NCBI GenBank assembly: GCA_902768105.1 | Contig: CACXJZ010000021.1 | Span: 1 to 40,202, forward strand | Length of the DNA stretch: 40,202 nt | Direction: 5' to 3' | Origin: an uncultured Prevotellaceae bacterium | Lineage (GTDB): Bacteria > Bacteroidota > Bacteroidia > Bacteroidales > Bacteroidaceae | Part shown: positions 9,101 through 20,300 of the stretch, one piece after another | Numbering within the stretch: position 1 is the stretch's first letter | Layout: every line of letters starts with the position of its first letter | Notes under the pieces: generated by a model | Databases searched by the model: none | What the model saw: the letters and a program-made list of their open reading frames with translations, nothing else | Told to the model about the DNA's origin: nothing | Translations under genes and position numbers: made by a program

Positions 9101-12100
9101 CGCTGCCTCATACATGGCCTTCTATCAGGGTCACGTGAACAACATCTTCGGTGGTTGCTATGGTGAGTATGAGTACGCAAAAGATTACCCTGGCGTCACA
9201 AACAAGCCGTACCTTGGCAATGCCTTTATCAATATCAGTCCTCTGCACAACACGTCCAGCATCATCAAGGGTAACATCTACGGCGCTGGTGAGGGTATCT
9301 CGGGCGACCGCGATGGTGACAAGATGCAGCACAGCAGCTATATCCACATCAATATCCCTGACAACCTGGAGAAGTTCCGTAACATGGCGGTGTTTGGCGC
9401 AGGCTCCTACGACGGTCTGGCAGAGAATGCAACGTCGCAGGCTGTCATCGACCTGATACACGGACAAATCAATAATGTGTATGGTGCCAGCTACAACGAG
9501 GGCATCACGCGCAAGACGGTGGTCAACGTGCCTGCAGGCTCCACCATTCAGCTGAACAATATCTTCGGTGGTGCCTACGGCTTGTCGAACACCGCTCCCT
9601 GCGACGCCTACGAAGCTCACGTGAACTGGAGCAGCCGACTGGCTCAGGTGAAGAACGCTATCTACGGTGGTAACAACAATGCCCGTCGTACGCTGTACGG
9701 CTTCGTGAACATCAACGATACGGTCTATTCAGACCTCGAGAAGAAATACCAGGCTACGGTCTATGGTGCCGGCTTCGGTGAGAACTCTTGGTCACAATAT
9801 ACGCAGGTGAACCTGAACAGCGGGGCTGTGGTTTATGAGGTATATGGTGGAGGAAAGGGAGGACGCGTGCTCAATACGGCATCCGTTACTGCTTGGCATA
9901 ATAGCGACAATACCATCTATACCACACTGCCAACGTGGATGGCTGAACAAGGAGTAGGACTCGATGACAGCCCGTTAGTGACTGCCAATGCCCTTGGCCT
10001 GAAGACCAATACCAATGTCAACATCATGCGAGGCGCTACGGTGGGTGGCTACTGCTACGGCGGAGGACTGGGTGCTACGGCAACGGTCAGCGGCACCACC
10101 TATATTGCACTCTTGGGCGGCACGGTGAAGAAGGACCTCTATGCGGCCGGTACGAGTGGTTCGGTGATGAATGCGTACGAGGCGAAAGGCTCTACCACGT
10201 TTACGGCTACGGCAAACGCCTACATTGAGGGCGGTACCGTGCGTAACGTCTATGGTGGCGGCTGGCAGGGCAGCGTGGGCAAGCACGAGGGTGACATCTC
10301 TGCCAGCACCACAGCAGACATCGAGGGAGAAACCAACGTGGTGATAGGTATTCCCAAGGAACGGGCTGCCAGCATTGAGGGCTATGGCTTCTTCAAGGGC
10401 GTGCCTACCGTTGAACGTAACGCCTACAGCGGCGGTGAGGGTGGTGCTGTGTTTGGAACGGCTAACCTGACGTTGTACAACGGTTATGTAGGTTACGTGT
10501 ATAACCCCGATGGCACCGACAAACAAGACACGGATATTGACGAGCACTACGAGGAGAAAGTGAACGACGAGACGTGGACCGACCATGTGGGACTGAACCG
10601 TCTGCTGGGTAGTGGAAACCTGTTTGGCGGCGGATATATCGACAACAGTAGCGTGGATTTTACCAATGTCAGGATGTATGGCGGTTATGTTCGTAACAGT
10701 GTCTTCGGTGGTGGTGAGATTGCAGCCATCGGACGCGGCGTGGTGACTGTGAGTGGATACGAGAACAGCGAGCGTTCGCTGCAAGGTATCTATAAACACG
10801 GTAGGACTCACGTGGAAATCTATAACGGCCACGTGCGGCGCGACGTCTATGGCGGTGGTAAGGGCTACAACAACCTGGGTGAGGTGGGTTCGCTCTATAC
10901 CGACGGTTACGTCTTCGGACAGACAGAGGTGTACGTCCGTGGCGGTGAGATTGGCACCAGCGAGAACCTTGCGGAAGGCTATGGCAACGTCTTCGGCGGT
11001 GGCGACGTGGGCTTTGTCTATGGATTAGGAAAGAGATCAACCAAGGGTACAGACTCCCCAGACCACTACTTTTATACTGTGGATGGCTCGGAGGACGCCG
11101 AGTGGACCGAGGACTGCAAGGTGGTCATCGAGCCTTATGCACAGGTGAAGGCTGCCGGTGGCGTGACCATTGCAGGCACCTCCTATAGCCAATACGACTA
11201 TGTGCCTACCGATGTGCTGAACAAGTTGAAGGGCAAGGATGATATTGAGGACAAGCCAAAGTGGCAGGCGCTCGACGATCATGGTGTCATCATCCACAAT
11301 GCTGTCTTTGGCGGTGGTAACGTGGCTGTGGGTAGTGATAAGGTCTATGCCAATGCCGTCACTGTGTTTGGTAACGTGACGGCATCGCTGCGCGACGTCT
11401 ATCGTCGTGACCTCATCACCATAGGTACGGAGCACGTTGGCGGACTCTATGGCGGTGGTAACCTGTCGCTGGTCGATGGCTATCGTGAGCTGCACATCTC
11501 GAACTACGGTACGGACTACTACGGTCTGAAGCAGAGTATCGATATGGAGGAGTACAACAACTTGACCGACCGTGAGCGTGCCTACTTCCGTCTGCGCTTT
11601 ACCTGTAAGATAGCTTTTGATGGTGGTAAGGATGATGAGGGTATCTCCTACAAAGGACACGGTGTGGGTGACCAGATTTATGAAGACGAATATAACGACC
11701 TGCCAGACGAGTACAAGACTGTGGGTGAGAAGGGCGTAGACGACGGCAAATACTGGTATCAGGATGGTTTCTGCTCCATCTATGCCGGCCGACTGCTGAA
11801 CACGCTACAGCGTGCTGACTTCGTGGGTGTCTATGGTTCGCGCATGGTGCTGCAGGGCGCTCGCGACCGTGTGACGTCGGTGGTCGATTACAACCGCTAT
11901 ACCATCAACCGCGTGGGTGAGCTGTCGCTGATGAAAGTTAACTCGCCTGCCGGTGAAACGGACGATTCCAACAAGAGCCACGGTAACTACTTCGGTATCT
12001 ATAGCATAGTGAACTTCCTGGGTAACCTGACCAGTGATGTGAAGATGAACGACGTGCGTACGTCGGATACCTCAGATACGGATGACCATACTACATTCCA

Positions 12101-15100
12101 TGATTGGAAGGCCAGCAATCCCAACAGCCGCAAGCGCAATACCGCTACCTGTCATAACGAGGTGGCTCTGTCATCGGGTGTGTTCCTGGAACTGACCACT
12201 GAGGAGAGCACAGCCCAGCACAAGGTATATGGCTACATTACCGGTGTTGTAGAGCTTGACTTAATGAACGCTAAGGCCGATGCTGTGGGTGGTGGTTATG
12301 TATATGCGAAGAACGAGCACGGAAAGCGCCAGGATGTGGATTATAATATGGTGACGCTTTCCCCCTACAATACCACAGCCCGTACCCATAGAATGTATGA
12401 TTACAGCGAGGATCCCAACGACCTGGAACTCATCCAGACCTCGGGTAACTTCGTGCACGACAGTAAGAAGACCATCATTGACGACTGTTATCCGCACAAC
12501 ATGGAATACACGCCGGGCACGGCGAAGTATTCGGAGGCCCATTACTGGTTCGTGAAGGGTACCATCTACATCTACGACCAGATAGTCTCTGCCTATACCG
12601 GTTCGCCCACGGCATACGTCCGTGAGCAGCATATCCCGTTGACCATCTCGGCTAACTCTAATGGTAAGCTGAAGCTCATTGACGTGAAGGAGAACCTCTA
12701 TGCCTACTACGAGAATTTCGACAACAAGACCGTCATTGGCGAGGAGGGCATCCAGGTAGGTAGCAACAGTACTACGTACATGCTGAACGACGTCATTACC
12801 TATTGGGACTGGAGTCAGCTGAGCGAGGACGAACAGAAACTGTTTGTGAAAGAGACCATGGTGGGTCTGGAGGAATGTACTTATCTTGTCGGGGAAACCG
12901 TCAAGAGCTGCGCGGAGGGAACGGTGATGCTGCCTGCTGACTATGCAACGTTCAAGGCTTCGCTGCCTACGAAGGAGATTGACGGTGTGACGGTTCACTA
13001 CGTGCACGACGTGAAGAAGGATATCGACGTGGATGTGGATGACATCTTCCATCCGTCGAACAACGTCAGCCATAACACGGGTTATGCCGTCAGCTTCAGG
13101 ATGGATACGCCTCCTGCCTGGGATGCATGGTACATTCAGAAGACGGGTACAAACGTGATTTCTGCAGCCGAATACAATGAGCTGTCTGCGAGCCAGAAGG
13201 ACGCTTACGAGCCAGGTCCGACATACCACACCACACAGGCTGGCGTCTATGGACAGCGCATGTACGATGAGGGTGAAATCATCCCGCAGGCCATCGTGAC
13301 GGCTTACACCAACCCAGGCACCAGTGACCAGGCTAAGGTGACGCGTGCCTACGTCACGTCCGAGTCGGTAACCTACACCTATGGTGAGCAGTTGAAGACC
13401 GTCAACCCTGGAACGGCTATCTCTGCAACGGAGTGGGCAGGACTGTCTGCCGACATCAAAGCGAAGTTCAAGCCTGCCAAGGTCTGCGTCAGCACCTATC
13501 AGCTGAATGACGAGACCTATATTATATATGGTGACCTGCTTAACGAGGACGATGTGACAGCACTGGCTAATGCCTTTGATGGTGTGTCAGTTGCAGACAT
13601 CAACCGTGCACTCACAGAAGCCTATATCTGTGAGGAGGAAGGCCTGTATGGTGGTACGAGCTACGCTACGGGCACTAACTACAGCGCTTTGGAGGGCTGG
13701 GCTGCCCTGACTGCTGCTGACCGTGCGAAGAACAAGTTTGTGTTTAACTACGATGCCCTCGACGTACTGATTGACCCGCTGTATCAGGGAGACATGTCGT
13801 TGTACGGTCATCCGTACGACCAGCCTCAGGCAGTGGAATATTCGGCTGTCTATAATGATGATGACCCGCTGACGGGAACGGCAAACGGCACTATCACTAA
13901 GGGTCAGACGCTGACGCGTGAGCAGTATGAGCAGCTGGTCAACGAGAAGAACCATTATACTCCCATCCATGTGGAGACAACAGCCGCTGACGGTGAGGAC
14001 TACTACATTGCCAAGGAAGCCTTTGCGCGTGGAAACATGGCATACGCCAAGGGACAGGTCATCAATTCGGGTACCTATCGTGCGCTGTCGGCCGAGGAGC
14101 GTGCAGCATGGATTGAAGTCATTCACTTCACCAACCAGTCCACTGACACAAAGGTTTATTACTACTGCCGTGAGGATTACACTGGCCAGACATCAGTCAT
14201 TAACCGCTGCAATAATAGCGGCTCCGTCAGCGATAATACCGAGAATGGTTCCGGCACTTCGGTGAAGGAGGGCTGGGTTATCAATGCCGCCAGCTATGCC
14301 ACCCTTATCAACCAGCAGCACGGCTTCATCATCAAGGGTGACGAGCCTACGGAATACACCACGCTCTACGTGAGCCGTGAGAGCAATATTCAGAACCTCT
14401 CGAAGGAGAAGGTCATCACCGTCATCTACCAGTACACCTACAACGAGGGTGACGACTCGGGCGACAACGTGAACCTGCAGAACGAGCTGCACGTCGTGAA
14501 CATCCACCTGCAGTTCGAGAGCGGCGCACCCATCGTCGATCAGCTGCTGCCGCCACCGACCGTGCTGCCTGGCACGACGGTCGGCATGAACCAGCCGAAG
14601 GTCACCCCGGGTGCTTACGAGCTGCTGGGTGGCGGATGGGAAATCTACGACAACCACACGGATGCCGAGTACCACCGCAACGGACAGCCTTACAAGAACA
14701 ACGATACGCCGATGTACTGGTATCAGGATGGCTACTACGTGGCATACTATGCGAAGAGCTATATCGGTAAGACCTACTCGAACCCTGTACAGTTCAGCGT
14801 GGCCAACTACCACGACCTGAAGGCTGTGATGGATGATGTGGAGCACCACTACTACATTGACCACAAGGACGTGAAGCGCGACCCGAAGATTTACATCAAC
14901 GACTACAGCGCTGACGGCACCAACGGACTCGACCAGTTGGCCAACCTCTTCACGCTCAGTCATGGCGGCACAGTGCCAGGACACAGTCCGCTCGAACGAC
15001 AGCAGGTAGGCGACTGCCAGCACCTGGAGTTCTTCCTGCGTACTGACATCAGTCATACTGGCGATTGGACTCCTATTGCGAACAACGATGGTGAGTGCTT

Positions 15101-17324
15101 CGCGGGCACGCTGCACGGCGACGGCTACACCATCAGTGGACTCACCAGCTCGCTGTTCAACCACCTGTGTGGCGACGTCTATAACCTGGGTGTTACGGGC
15201 TCGTTCACAAGTGCAGGTATTGCTGAGACGGGTATGGGCTACTTGGAGAACTGCTGGATCAAGACCACCGGCACGCCCGTCACGGGTGTTGGCCACTATG
15301 CGCTGTTTGGCAATCCGTCACGTACGGAGGGCGAACTGGTACAGGTCGTGAACTGCTACTACCCCGAGAGCAACGCTTACACCGTGCCTACGGGAACGGC
15401 CCTGAACAATGGCAAGCCGATACAGATGCCTGACCGTTCGTTCTACAACGGTGAGGTGGCCTACGACCTCAACGGCTTCTACCTCAAGGAGCGCTTCGAC
15501 CGCAACAAACCGACCGATCTTACCGCTATTGGCGAGACGTACGTCAGCGAACGCTTTGAGGACGGTGACTTCATCTATGCCAACGGAACCATTCCTGACG
15601 ATACCGACGTGCGCTACTCGGAGGAGACGGAGAAATATACTCCCATCTGGCCTGACGACTATTTCTTCTTCGGACAGGCACTAAACTACGGACATGTGGA
15701 TGGTCTTACCTATCAGGAACTGCCGTCGCGCATTGTCAAGGACGGTGATCTGATACAGACGTCAGCATTAGGAAACCGCGTGCTCCGTGCACCGGCCTAC
15801 TTCCGTAACAGCAAGATGCGGGTGGCTCACTTCAATCCGTATGCAGTCTTTGCAAAGAGCAAGAAGGGAGATGCTACCATTGAGGCTTACCGAGGCATGA
15901 CCGCCATTGACTTTACGGGAACCAATGATGTGACTGGCGGCTATAAGAAGGAATTTGTAACGGGGGCACCGTATGCAGAGCTGACTAACGGAGCCTTCTT
16001 CCCGCCACTGCTCGACGACACGGGTCTGACGGGCTTCCTGAATGCCGACCTCACGCAGAATCTCTTGGTATATACCGAGGCAACGGGTACCTCTGCTGGC
16101 GGCCGGACGGCAACCGTCGTGAAGAACTATCTGGCGGAGACTGGCTTCTCGGAGACGAATGCTACCTACCGCACCGTAGCCCTGCTGGACGACGTGCTCA
16201 TACATGGTCACTGGGTACAGAAGTCAGGAACCAACTTCATTGCTTCGCTCGACCACTTCCTGGTTGACAGACAGGACTTCAATGCACCGTTCAGATACAC
16301 GTTCGGTGAAAGTAATCGCATGTGGCATCAGCGCAGGCCTGACCTCTACGTTGACCGTACTAAGGGCTGGGAGGGCGTCTGCCTGCCGTTCACTGCCGAG
16401 CTGGTAACCACGCACCAGAAGGGTGAGCTGACGCACTTCTTCGAGGGCAGCACCACCGGACATGAGTATTGGCTGCGTGAATATACGGGTATCGACACGT
16501 CGAAAGACCCCGTTGTTGCCCAATTCACCTATCCGAGTGTCAGCAATGCTGATCCTGAAAAGGAGGTGGCAAACACCTTCCTGTGGGATTACTACTACAA
16601 GGCTTCGGAAGGACATGACCAGCATGACCAGAACAAAGACATCTACCAGACCTATTATAAAGATGTACGTGAGTATGAGCATTATCCGCTGTTGACGAAG
16701 GGCACGCCTTACATCATCGGATTCCCGGGTGTCACGTATTATGAGTTCGACCTCAGTGGCACGTTCGAGCCTGTCAATACTGCACTGCCGATACCAGGCA
16801 GACTGCAAAAGCAGTACATCACGTTTGCATCGGCGCCGGGTGTAACGATTGGCGTGAGCGACGATGAGCTGACAGGTGTGAAGTATTCAAAATATACCTT
16901 CATGCCGAGCTACCTGAACACGGAACTGGCAGCCAGCGACGGCAACTACGCGCTGTCGGCTGACGGTAGTGAGTACAGTCTCCTGGAGAATGCACCGGTT
17001 GATGTGCCTGCCTTCCGTCCGTACTTTGTGAAGAGCTCCGGCTCGTCGGTGAAGCGTAGGATTGTCTTCTCGAACGAACAGTCAGACATGCACGGAACAG
17101 AGGAGCCTGGCGACGGCATCATACGCGCCGGTCAGCTGAACATCACCGTGAATGACCATATGATTATCGTATCGTCAACGCTTGACGAAGAGGCTCCTGT
17201 ACACATCTACAACACGGCTGGTCAGAGCGTCTCCATCTTCACCATCCAACCCGGTGAGACCGTTGAGACACGCGTCAATAGTGGCGTCTTCATTGTTAAC
17301 AAGAAAAAGGTAATTGTAAAATGA
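6186..17324 (+). CDS. Giant secreted VYGGGN-repeat surface protein with T9SS-like sorting tail (3712 aa)
   Basis: A TTG start gives a Sec signal peptide (hydrophobic core, then AVAGQAQ) without a lipobox cysteine. Residues about 23-1800 are a dense array of strand-turn repeats with VYGGGN, VFGGN or VYGGCY turns, each followed by a polar strand such as TEVNI or TVVNV. A solenoid or beta-helix is likely but inferred. Residues about 1855-1950 hold a distinct block (LQRADFVGVYGSRMVLQGARD, then NRVGELSLMK and HGNYFGIYSIVNFLG). Residues about 2200-2720 contain a second repeat type with a Y-x-x-L-S signature. Residues about 2910-3035 resemble GLUG-type beta-helix motifs (CFAGTLHGDGYTISGL). The last ~70 residues (QLNITVN…VHIYNTAGQSV…GVFIVNKKKVIVK) look like a type A T9SS C-terminal domain, which would place the protein on the cell surface. 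An adhesin or pilus-associated role follows from context only. It overlaps the next gene by ATGA. Confidence 0.75.
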   Translation: MKTKVIIIGIAMLLTAVAGQAQITIGGNVYGGGNVGDMSGKTEVVVCAGDIDGNVFGGARQANVGGSAFVHIDGEHMSGDILINQVYGGNDVAGTIGTSDNIPAALTQTSDNHIDNTYNAFVLTTQERTVTTDTGQQQTTTQPFKMYLGQLFGGGNGDYDYSSYDSPYKGMTRPELAKTYIEMRGGSCVLLYGGGNNVTVTEATDICIDNPSAISYHIYERDANGNEIVDDAHDKLQDNARLKRMGVYQLGGAGENVATSSDYQFSRVFGGNNKAPMAIRPTWHLKRGKIRNLFSGGNLGAMTHPNGILLTIESDNVEVGNVYGGCRMADVNPARNPIYEEYIDGVRYPKDYAARLYLTAGNITNVYGGNDISGTVYGGNAVGIHCNIHGDVYGGGNGSYPYTDNDIFHRTAENANEEHVVLYGDYYYNPDEVLEAHGITASGDGLKSALALSEFRPHAEAVSIRIGRDNSDEPLIVEGSIYCGGNSATLRSTNQEATAQLHIGSKVFADKVFLGSNGENMIAEEVLQRLAGNVTIGGVDYDFSQMNLLNAEQFEAYMKGCEMQVMPDVVFDNTERGDPVNYIDYSTYFGSFYCGGNVGSVRTTGLNNITFNYKVVIFDKLVGGSNNANVPAGQYNAAYNGGLLGAPDANGNKLQFNLSGVKMQPKRWKDENDKKKLLEWNTWNISQGNVYEKESLDIASLSTGTSSDEDNSRRFKGGNVYGGCYMSGHVNGNVVINLNSNIVDYEGDYGVFDTVDKDDEGMEVTNADGYYNITTRRTGVISHEQGWDVHGTALNIFGAGYGVNSEIWGSTTINLNEGYAFQIYGGGEQGVVGKKNAQGDYVYNPAYSCTINLHGQRPGQLGNFSDLVECEYVYGGGFQGLVCGDTQVNLGNCRIFQSFGGACEADVLGHVETHIGRGGVDANGDPIYGFPYVLDDLYGGNDLGGRILGSANFASGVHSDVSSMVYSPDLLNAASYMAFYQGHVNNIFGGCYGEYEYAKDYPGVTNKPYLGNAFINISPLHNTSSIIKGNIYGAGEGISGDRDGDKMQHSSYIHINIPDNLEKFRNMAVFGAGSYDGLAENATSQAVIDLIHGQINNVYGASYNEGITRKTVVNVPAGSTIQLNNIFGGAYGLSNTAPCDAYEAHVNWSSRLAQVKNAIYGGNNNARRTLYGFVNINDTVYSDLEKKYQATVYGAGFGENSWSQYTQVNLNSGAVVYEVYGGGKGGRVLNTASVTAWHNSDNTIYTTLPTWMAEQGVGLDDSPLVTANALGLKTNTNVNIMRGATVGGYCYGGGLGATATVSGTTYIALLGGTVKKDLYAAGTSGSVMNAYEAKGSTTFTATANAYIEGGTVRNVYGGGWQGSVGKHEGDISASTTADIEGETNVVIGIPKERAASIEGYGFFKGVPTVERNAYSGGEGGAVFGTANLTLYNGYVGYVYNPDGTDKQDTDIDEHYEEKVNDETWTDHVGLNRLLGSGNLFGGGYIDNSSVDFTNVRMYGGYVRNSVFGGGEIAAIGRGVVTVSGYENSERSLQGIYKHGRTHVEIYNGHVRRDVYGGGKGYNNLGEVGSLYTDGYVFGQTEVYVRGGEIGTSENLAEGYGNVFGGGDVGFVYGLGKRSTKGTDSPDHYFYTVDGSEDAEWTEDCKVVIEPYAQVKAAGGVTIAGTSYSQYDYVPTDVLNKLKGKDDIEDKPKWQALDDHGVIIHNAVFGGGNVAVGSDKVYANAVTVFGNVTASLRDVYRRDLITIGTEHVGGLYGGGNLSLVDGYRELHISNYGTDYYGLKQSIDMEEYNNLTDRERAYFRLRFTCKIAFDGGKDDEGISYKGHGVGDQIYEDEYNDLPDEYKTVGEKGVDDGKYWYQDGFCSIYAGRLLNTLQRADFVGVYGSRMVLQGARDRVTSVVDYNRYTINRVGELSLMKVNSPAGETDDSNKSHGNYFGIYSIVNFLGNLTSDVKMNDVRTSDTSDTDDHTTFHDWKASNPNSRKRNTATCHNEVALSSGVFLELTTEESTAQHKVYGYITGVVELDLMNAKADAVGGGYVYAKNEHGKRQDVDYNMVTLSPYNTTARTHRMYDYSEDPNDLELIQTSGNFVHDSKKTIIDDCYPHNMEYTPGTAKYSEAHYWFVKGTIYIYDQIVSAYTGSPTAYVREQHIPLTISANSNGKLKLIDVKENLYAYYENFDNKTVIGEEGIQVGSNSTTYMLNDVITYWDWSQLSEDEQKLFVKETMVGLEECTYLVGETVKSCAEGTVMLPADYATFKASLPTKEIDGVTVHYVHDVKKDIDVDVDDIFHPSNNVSHNTGYAVSFRMDTPPAWDAWYIQKTGTNVISAAEYNELSASQKDAYEPGPTYHTTQAGVYGQRMYDEGEIIPQAIVTAYTNPGTSDQAKVTRAYVTSESVTYTYGEQLKTVNPGTAISATEWAGLSADIKAKFKPAKVCVSTYQLNDETYIIYGDLLNEDDVTALANAFDGVSVADINRALTEAYICEEEGLYGGTSYATGTNYSALEGWAALTAADRAKNKFVFNYDALDVLIDPLYQGDMSLYGHPYDQPQAVEYSAVYNDDDPLTGTANGTITKGQTLTREQYEQLVNEKNHYTPIHVETTAADGEDYYIAKEAFARGNMAYAKGQVINSGTYRALSAEERAAWIEVIHFTNQSTDTKVYYYCREDYTGQTSVINRCNNSGSVSDNTENGSGTSVKEGWVINAASYATLINQQHGFIIKGDEPTEYTTLYVSRESNIQNLSKEKVITVIYQYTYNEGDDSGDNVNLQNELHVVNIHLQFESGAPIVDQLLPPPTVLPGTTVGMNQPKVTPGAYELLGGGWEIYDNHTDAEYHRNGQPYKNNDTPMYWYQDGYYVAYYAKSYIGKTYSNPVQFSVANYHDLKAVMDDVEHHYYIDHKDVKRDPKIYINDYSADGTNGLDQLANLFTLSHGGTVPGHSPLERQQVGDCQHLEFFLRTDISHTGDWTPIANNDGECFAGTLHGDGYTISGLTSSLFNHLCGDVYNLGVTGSFTSAGIAETGMGYLENCWIKTTGTPVTGVGHYALFGNPSRTEGELVQVVNCYYPESNAYTVPTGTALNNGKPIQMPDRSFYNGEVAYDLNGFYLKERFDRNKPTDLTAIGETYVSERFEDGDFIYANGTIPDDTDVRYSEETEKYTPIWPDDYFFFGQALNYGHVDGLTYQELPSRIVKDGDLIQTSALGNRVLRAPAYFRNSKMRVAHFNPYAVFAKSKKGDATIEAYRGMTAIDFTGTNDVTGGYKKEFVTGAPYAELTNGAFFPPLLDDTGLTGFLNADLTQNLLVYTEATGTSAGGRTATVVKNYLAETGFSETNATYRTVALLDDVLIHGHWVQKSGTNFIASLDHFLVDRQDFNAPFRYTFGESNRMWHQRRPDLYVDRTKGWEGVCLPFTAELVTTHQKGELTHFFEGSTTGHEYWLREYTGIDTSKDPVVAQFTYPSVSNADPEKEVANTFLWDYYYKASEGHDQHDQNKDIYQTYYKDVREYEHYPLLTKGTPYIIGFPGVTYYEFDLSGTFEPVNTALPIPGRLQKQYITFASAPGVTIGVSDDELTGVKYSKYTFMPSYLNTELAASDGNYALSADGSEYSLLENAPVDVPAFRPYFVKSSGSSVKRRIVFSNEQSDMHGTEEPGDGIIRAGQLNITVNDHMIIVSSTLDEEAPVHIYNTAGQSVSIFTIQPGETVETRVNSGVFIVNKKKVIVK

Positions 17325-20300
17325 ACAAGATAAACGACATAGCAAGACTTCTCCCACTACTCCTCCTGCTGGTGGTTACATCGGCGTGGGGGCAGGATTC
17401 AGGTGTTTACTATATTGTCAACAGTACATTCAATCCTTCAAATGCAACCAATAACTGGTATTTGGTGCCAGCCTCCAATGGTGGGGATAGTAGCATTGCC
17501 CCAAATCGATGGGCATGGGGACCGGGAAATAACCAAAGTTCTCCTGATGCTAACACCCCATTGGTGACCACCTTTAAAACCAAGAAGGACAATAATTCAA
17601 TGTGGGCGGTTGTCAAAGAAGGTGACTATTACTACCTCATCCATATTCTTACGGGTAAGTATATGACGTTGAACACTGGCGTGGCTAATAACAGCAGTCG
17701 TCGTACCTTCCACATGGAAACGACCACGAACACAACCCGTGGTGACAACCATTTGTTCACATTTACAGCTCATAGTGGAGATCCGATACCATACAGCATA
17801 AATCCCAAGAACAAGACGACGGGATACATGTACTTAAACCCATCAAAAGAGAATCAACCTTATTATTATGGTAATTTAGAAGAAAAAGGGTTTTATATTG
17901 GTGGCCTGATTGGTTTATACGACAAGGATGCGAATAATGCAGCTGGTTCTAAATGGTTTCTCGAGTCTTCTGACCTATTGCCTGCTCCAACTATCAATTA
18001 TGATCCTGACGCAAACACATTTACCATCAGTTATGACCTGTTGCCTGCAGGATATGACATCCTCTATACCACTGACGGTAGCACTCCAACTGTCGGAGGT
18101 AGCAAAACCCATACCTATGGTAGCAGTGCTGTTGCGGTCACGGGAAGATATACGGTGAATGCTGTAGTTGCCCGTTATGGGTTGGTATTGACAAAAACAG
18201 CATCAGAGGCTGTGGGTAGGCCTACCAGTCCTGTCATTACTCTACCTACTGACTGCTCTAACAAGGTAACCATCACGGCAGATGAAGGCTTAGAGGTATA
18301 TTACACTCTCGATGGTAGCGAACCCAACAATAACAGCCATTCCTACTCATCTCCTTTTGCACTCAACGAGAGTGCCACCATCAAAGCTGTAGCATACAAT
18401 GGAAATGTCAAATCGGAGGTTACGACTTACAATTACGTGCCCCCATATACTGCGATGCCCACCATTAGCAGGAATGGTATAACCATCACCATGACAGGTA
18501 ATGGCAGCATCTATTATACGACTGACGGCTCCAATCCCACCACAAGCAGCACGCTATACACCGGTCCTATCACCCTGGAAAGTGGCAGTGGGGAAAAAAC
18601 TTATCGTGCCATTGCCAAGGCTGCGGGCAAGGAAGCTTCCTGTGTGGCAGAGCTTACGGTCAGTCTGGGCTATTTCATCAATAGCATCTCTGACCTCAAT
18701 GCCATAGGTTCACATCTGGATGACATTTGTATCCTTACTGCCGACATTGATGCCAGCAGCCTTAATGCCAGTATCAGTGGCTTTACAGGTGTCTTTGATG
18801 GTGACTATCATGTCATCAGTGGTTTGAGGAAACCTTTGTTTGCCAGTCTTCATGGTGGTGTTGTCAGGAATGTCATGCTACAGGATGTGCAGATTAGCCA
18901 GAGTGGTCCTGCAGGAGCCATAGTAGGAACAGCAGAGGGCTACACCCGTATCTATAACTGTGGCATATTACCTACCAATAATATATATGTGGCAGCCAAC
19001 GAGTCATCGTATGTGGAAAGCACAGGTGGCAGTAATAGTTATTGTGGCGGTCTCGTGGGATGGCTGAAAGGCGATTCGCGTGTCATCAACTGCTTTAGCT
19101 ATGCCAAGATTACGGGTGGTACTGACGTGGCAGGTATTGTGGGACATAATGAAGCGGGCTCAACTGCTGCCAACACGGGTGGATATTATACCAACCTGAA
19201 GACTGCTGTAGTGAACTGTATGTTCTATGGAAATATCACTTCTGGAACGAACAGGTGGCCAGTATATGGTGGCGCAAAGATGCTGAATACAGGTGCTACA
19301 GGCATCAATAACTATGATTTCTATCGTGCAGAAGCCAACTTGGGTTTGGCAGACAATGATCATTACAACTGTTCATGGCCTGCCAAGGAGGAATACCTGA
19401 CACACTATGAATACTATCGCTATCTGCTGAACTCCAATCGTGAGTTGTGTGGATGGTGGGTAAAGTCGGATGTAGCACCAAGCACACTGCCCGTTGCTGA
19501 CGTACAGAATATAGACAAAGATGCTTCGCTGATGGGTAAATGGGTGCTTGATCAGTCTATAGCCCCTTATCCTATCCTTAAGCCGGCAGGTTTTTATGTC
19601 TCGGTCATCAACCCCAGTCCTACAAAACGTATTGACGCAACAACAAAACAATGGGTCAATCGTGAGTCACTTACCAGAGACGACCTCACGGCAAAGGGTG
19701 AACCCAAGACCGAGGGACAGACATTTGGCAGCCTCAGGGTCTATATCAAGGGTGGTGACAACCACTCAGGCTCAACCTATCAGGATATTCCCATCACGGC
19801 GATGGACCTGAGTAACGAGGACTATTGTTACGGCAAAATCAAGTTGCCATACTACAACGAGGTATTTGGCAATCCCGATGGCGAGACCTGGAGTGAGATA
19901 TACGGCGACAACTATACCAACATGGTTGTGACTGGATGGGATATCACAAGTGTGTCGGGAGGAACTGCCGGAACATTTACTGAAGACTGGCAAGACGGCT
20001 ACAACTTTGCAGACCGTGGATGTACGGAGAAGGACAAGAAGCGCCTCTTCGCACAAGGTGGATATTACTATGTGCCCGATGGCGTAGAGAACATTACTAT
20101 CACGGCACACTGGGCAACGGCCATCTACATGGATAATACAGACCATAGCTACGACCGCGTTTATTTTTCGAATGGAAATCCAGGCATTCCAGGAGAAAGC
20201 GCAGGTATTCACTTTGCACCTGCGGGCTACCGCACAGCTCCAGGAAGTCTAACGGTCAATAATGGTACTATCTCAAGTAATATTCCCAGTGGTGGTAAAG

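Noticed and set aside
12261-15296. Long minus-strand open frames (322 and 367 codons) inside the giant gene
   Set aside because: They lie wholly opposite the giant gene. Their products are rich in Val, His, Arg and Thr in the manner of antisense shadows, with no domain or signal.
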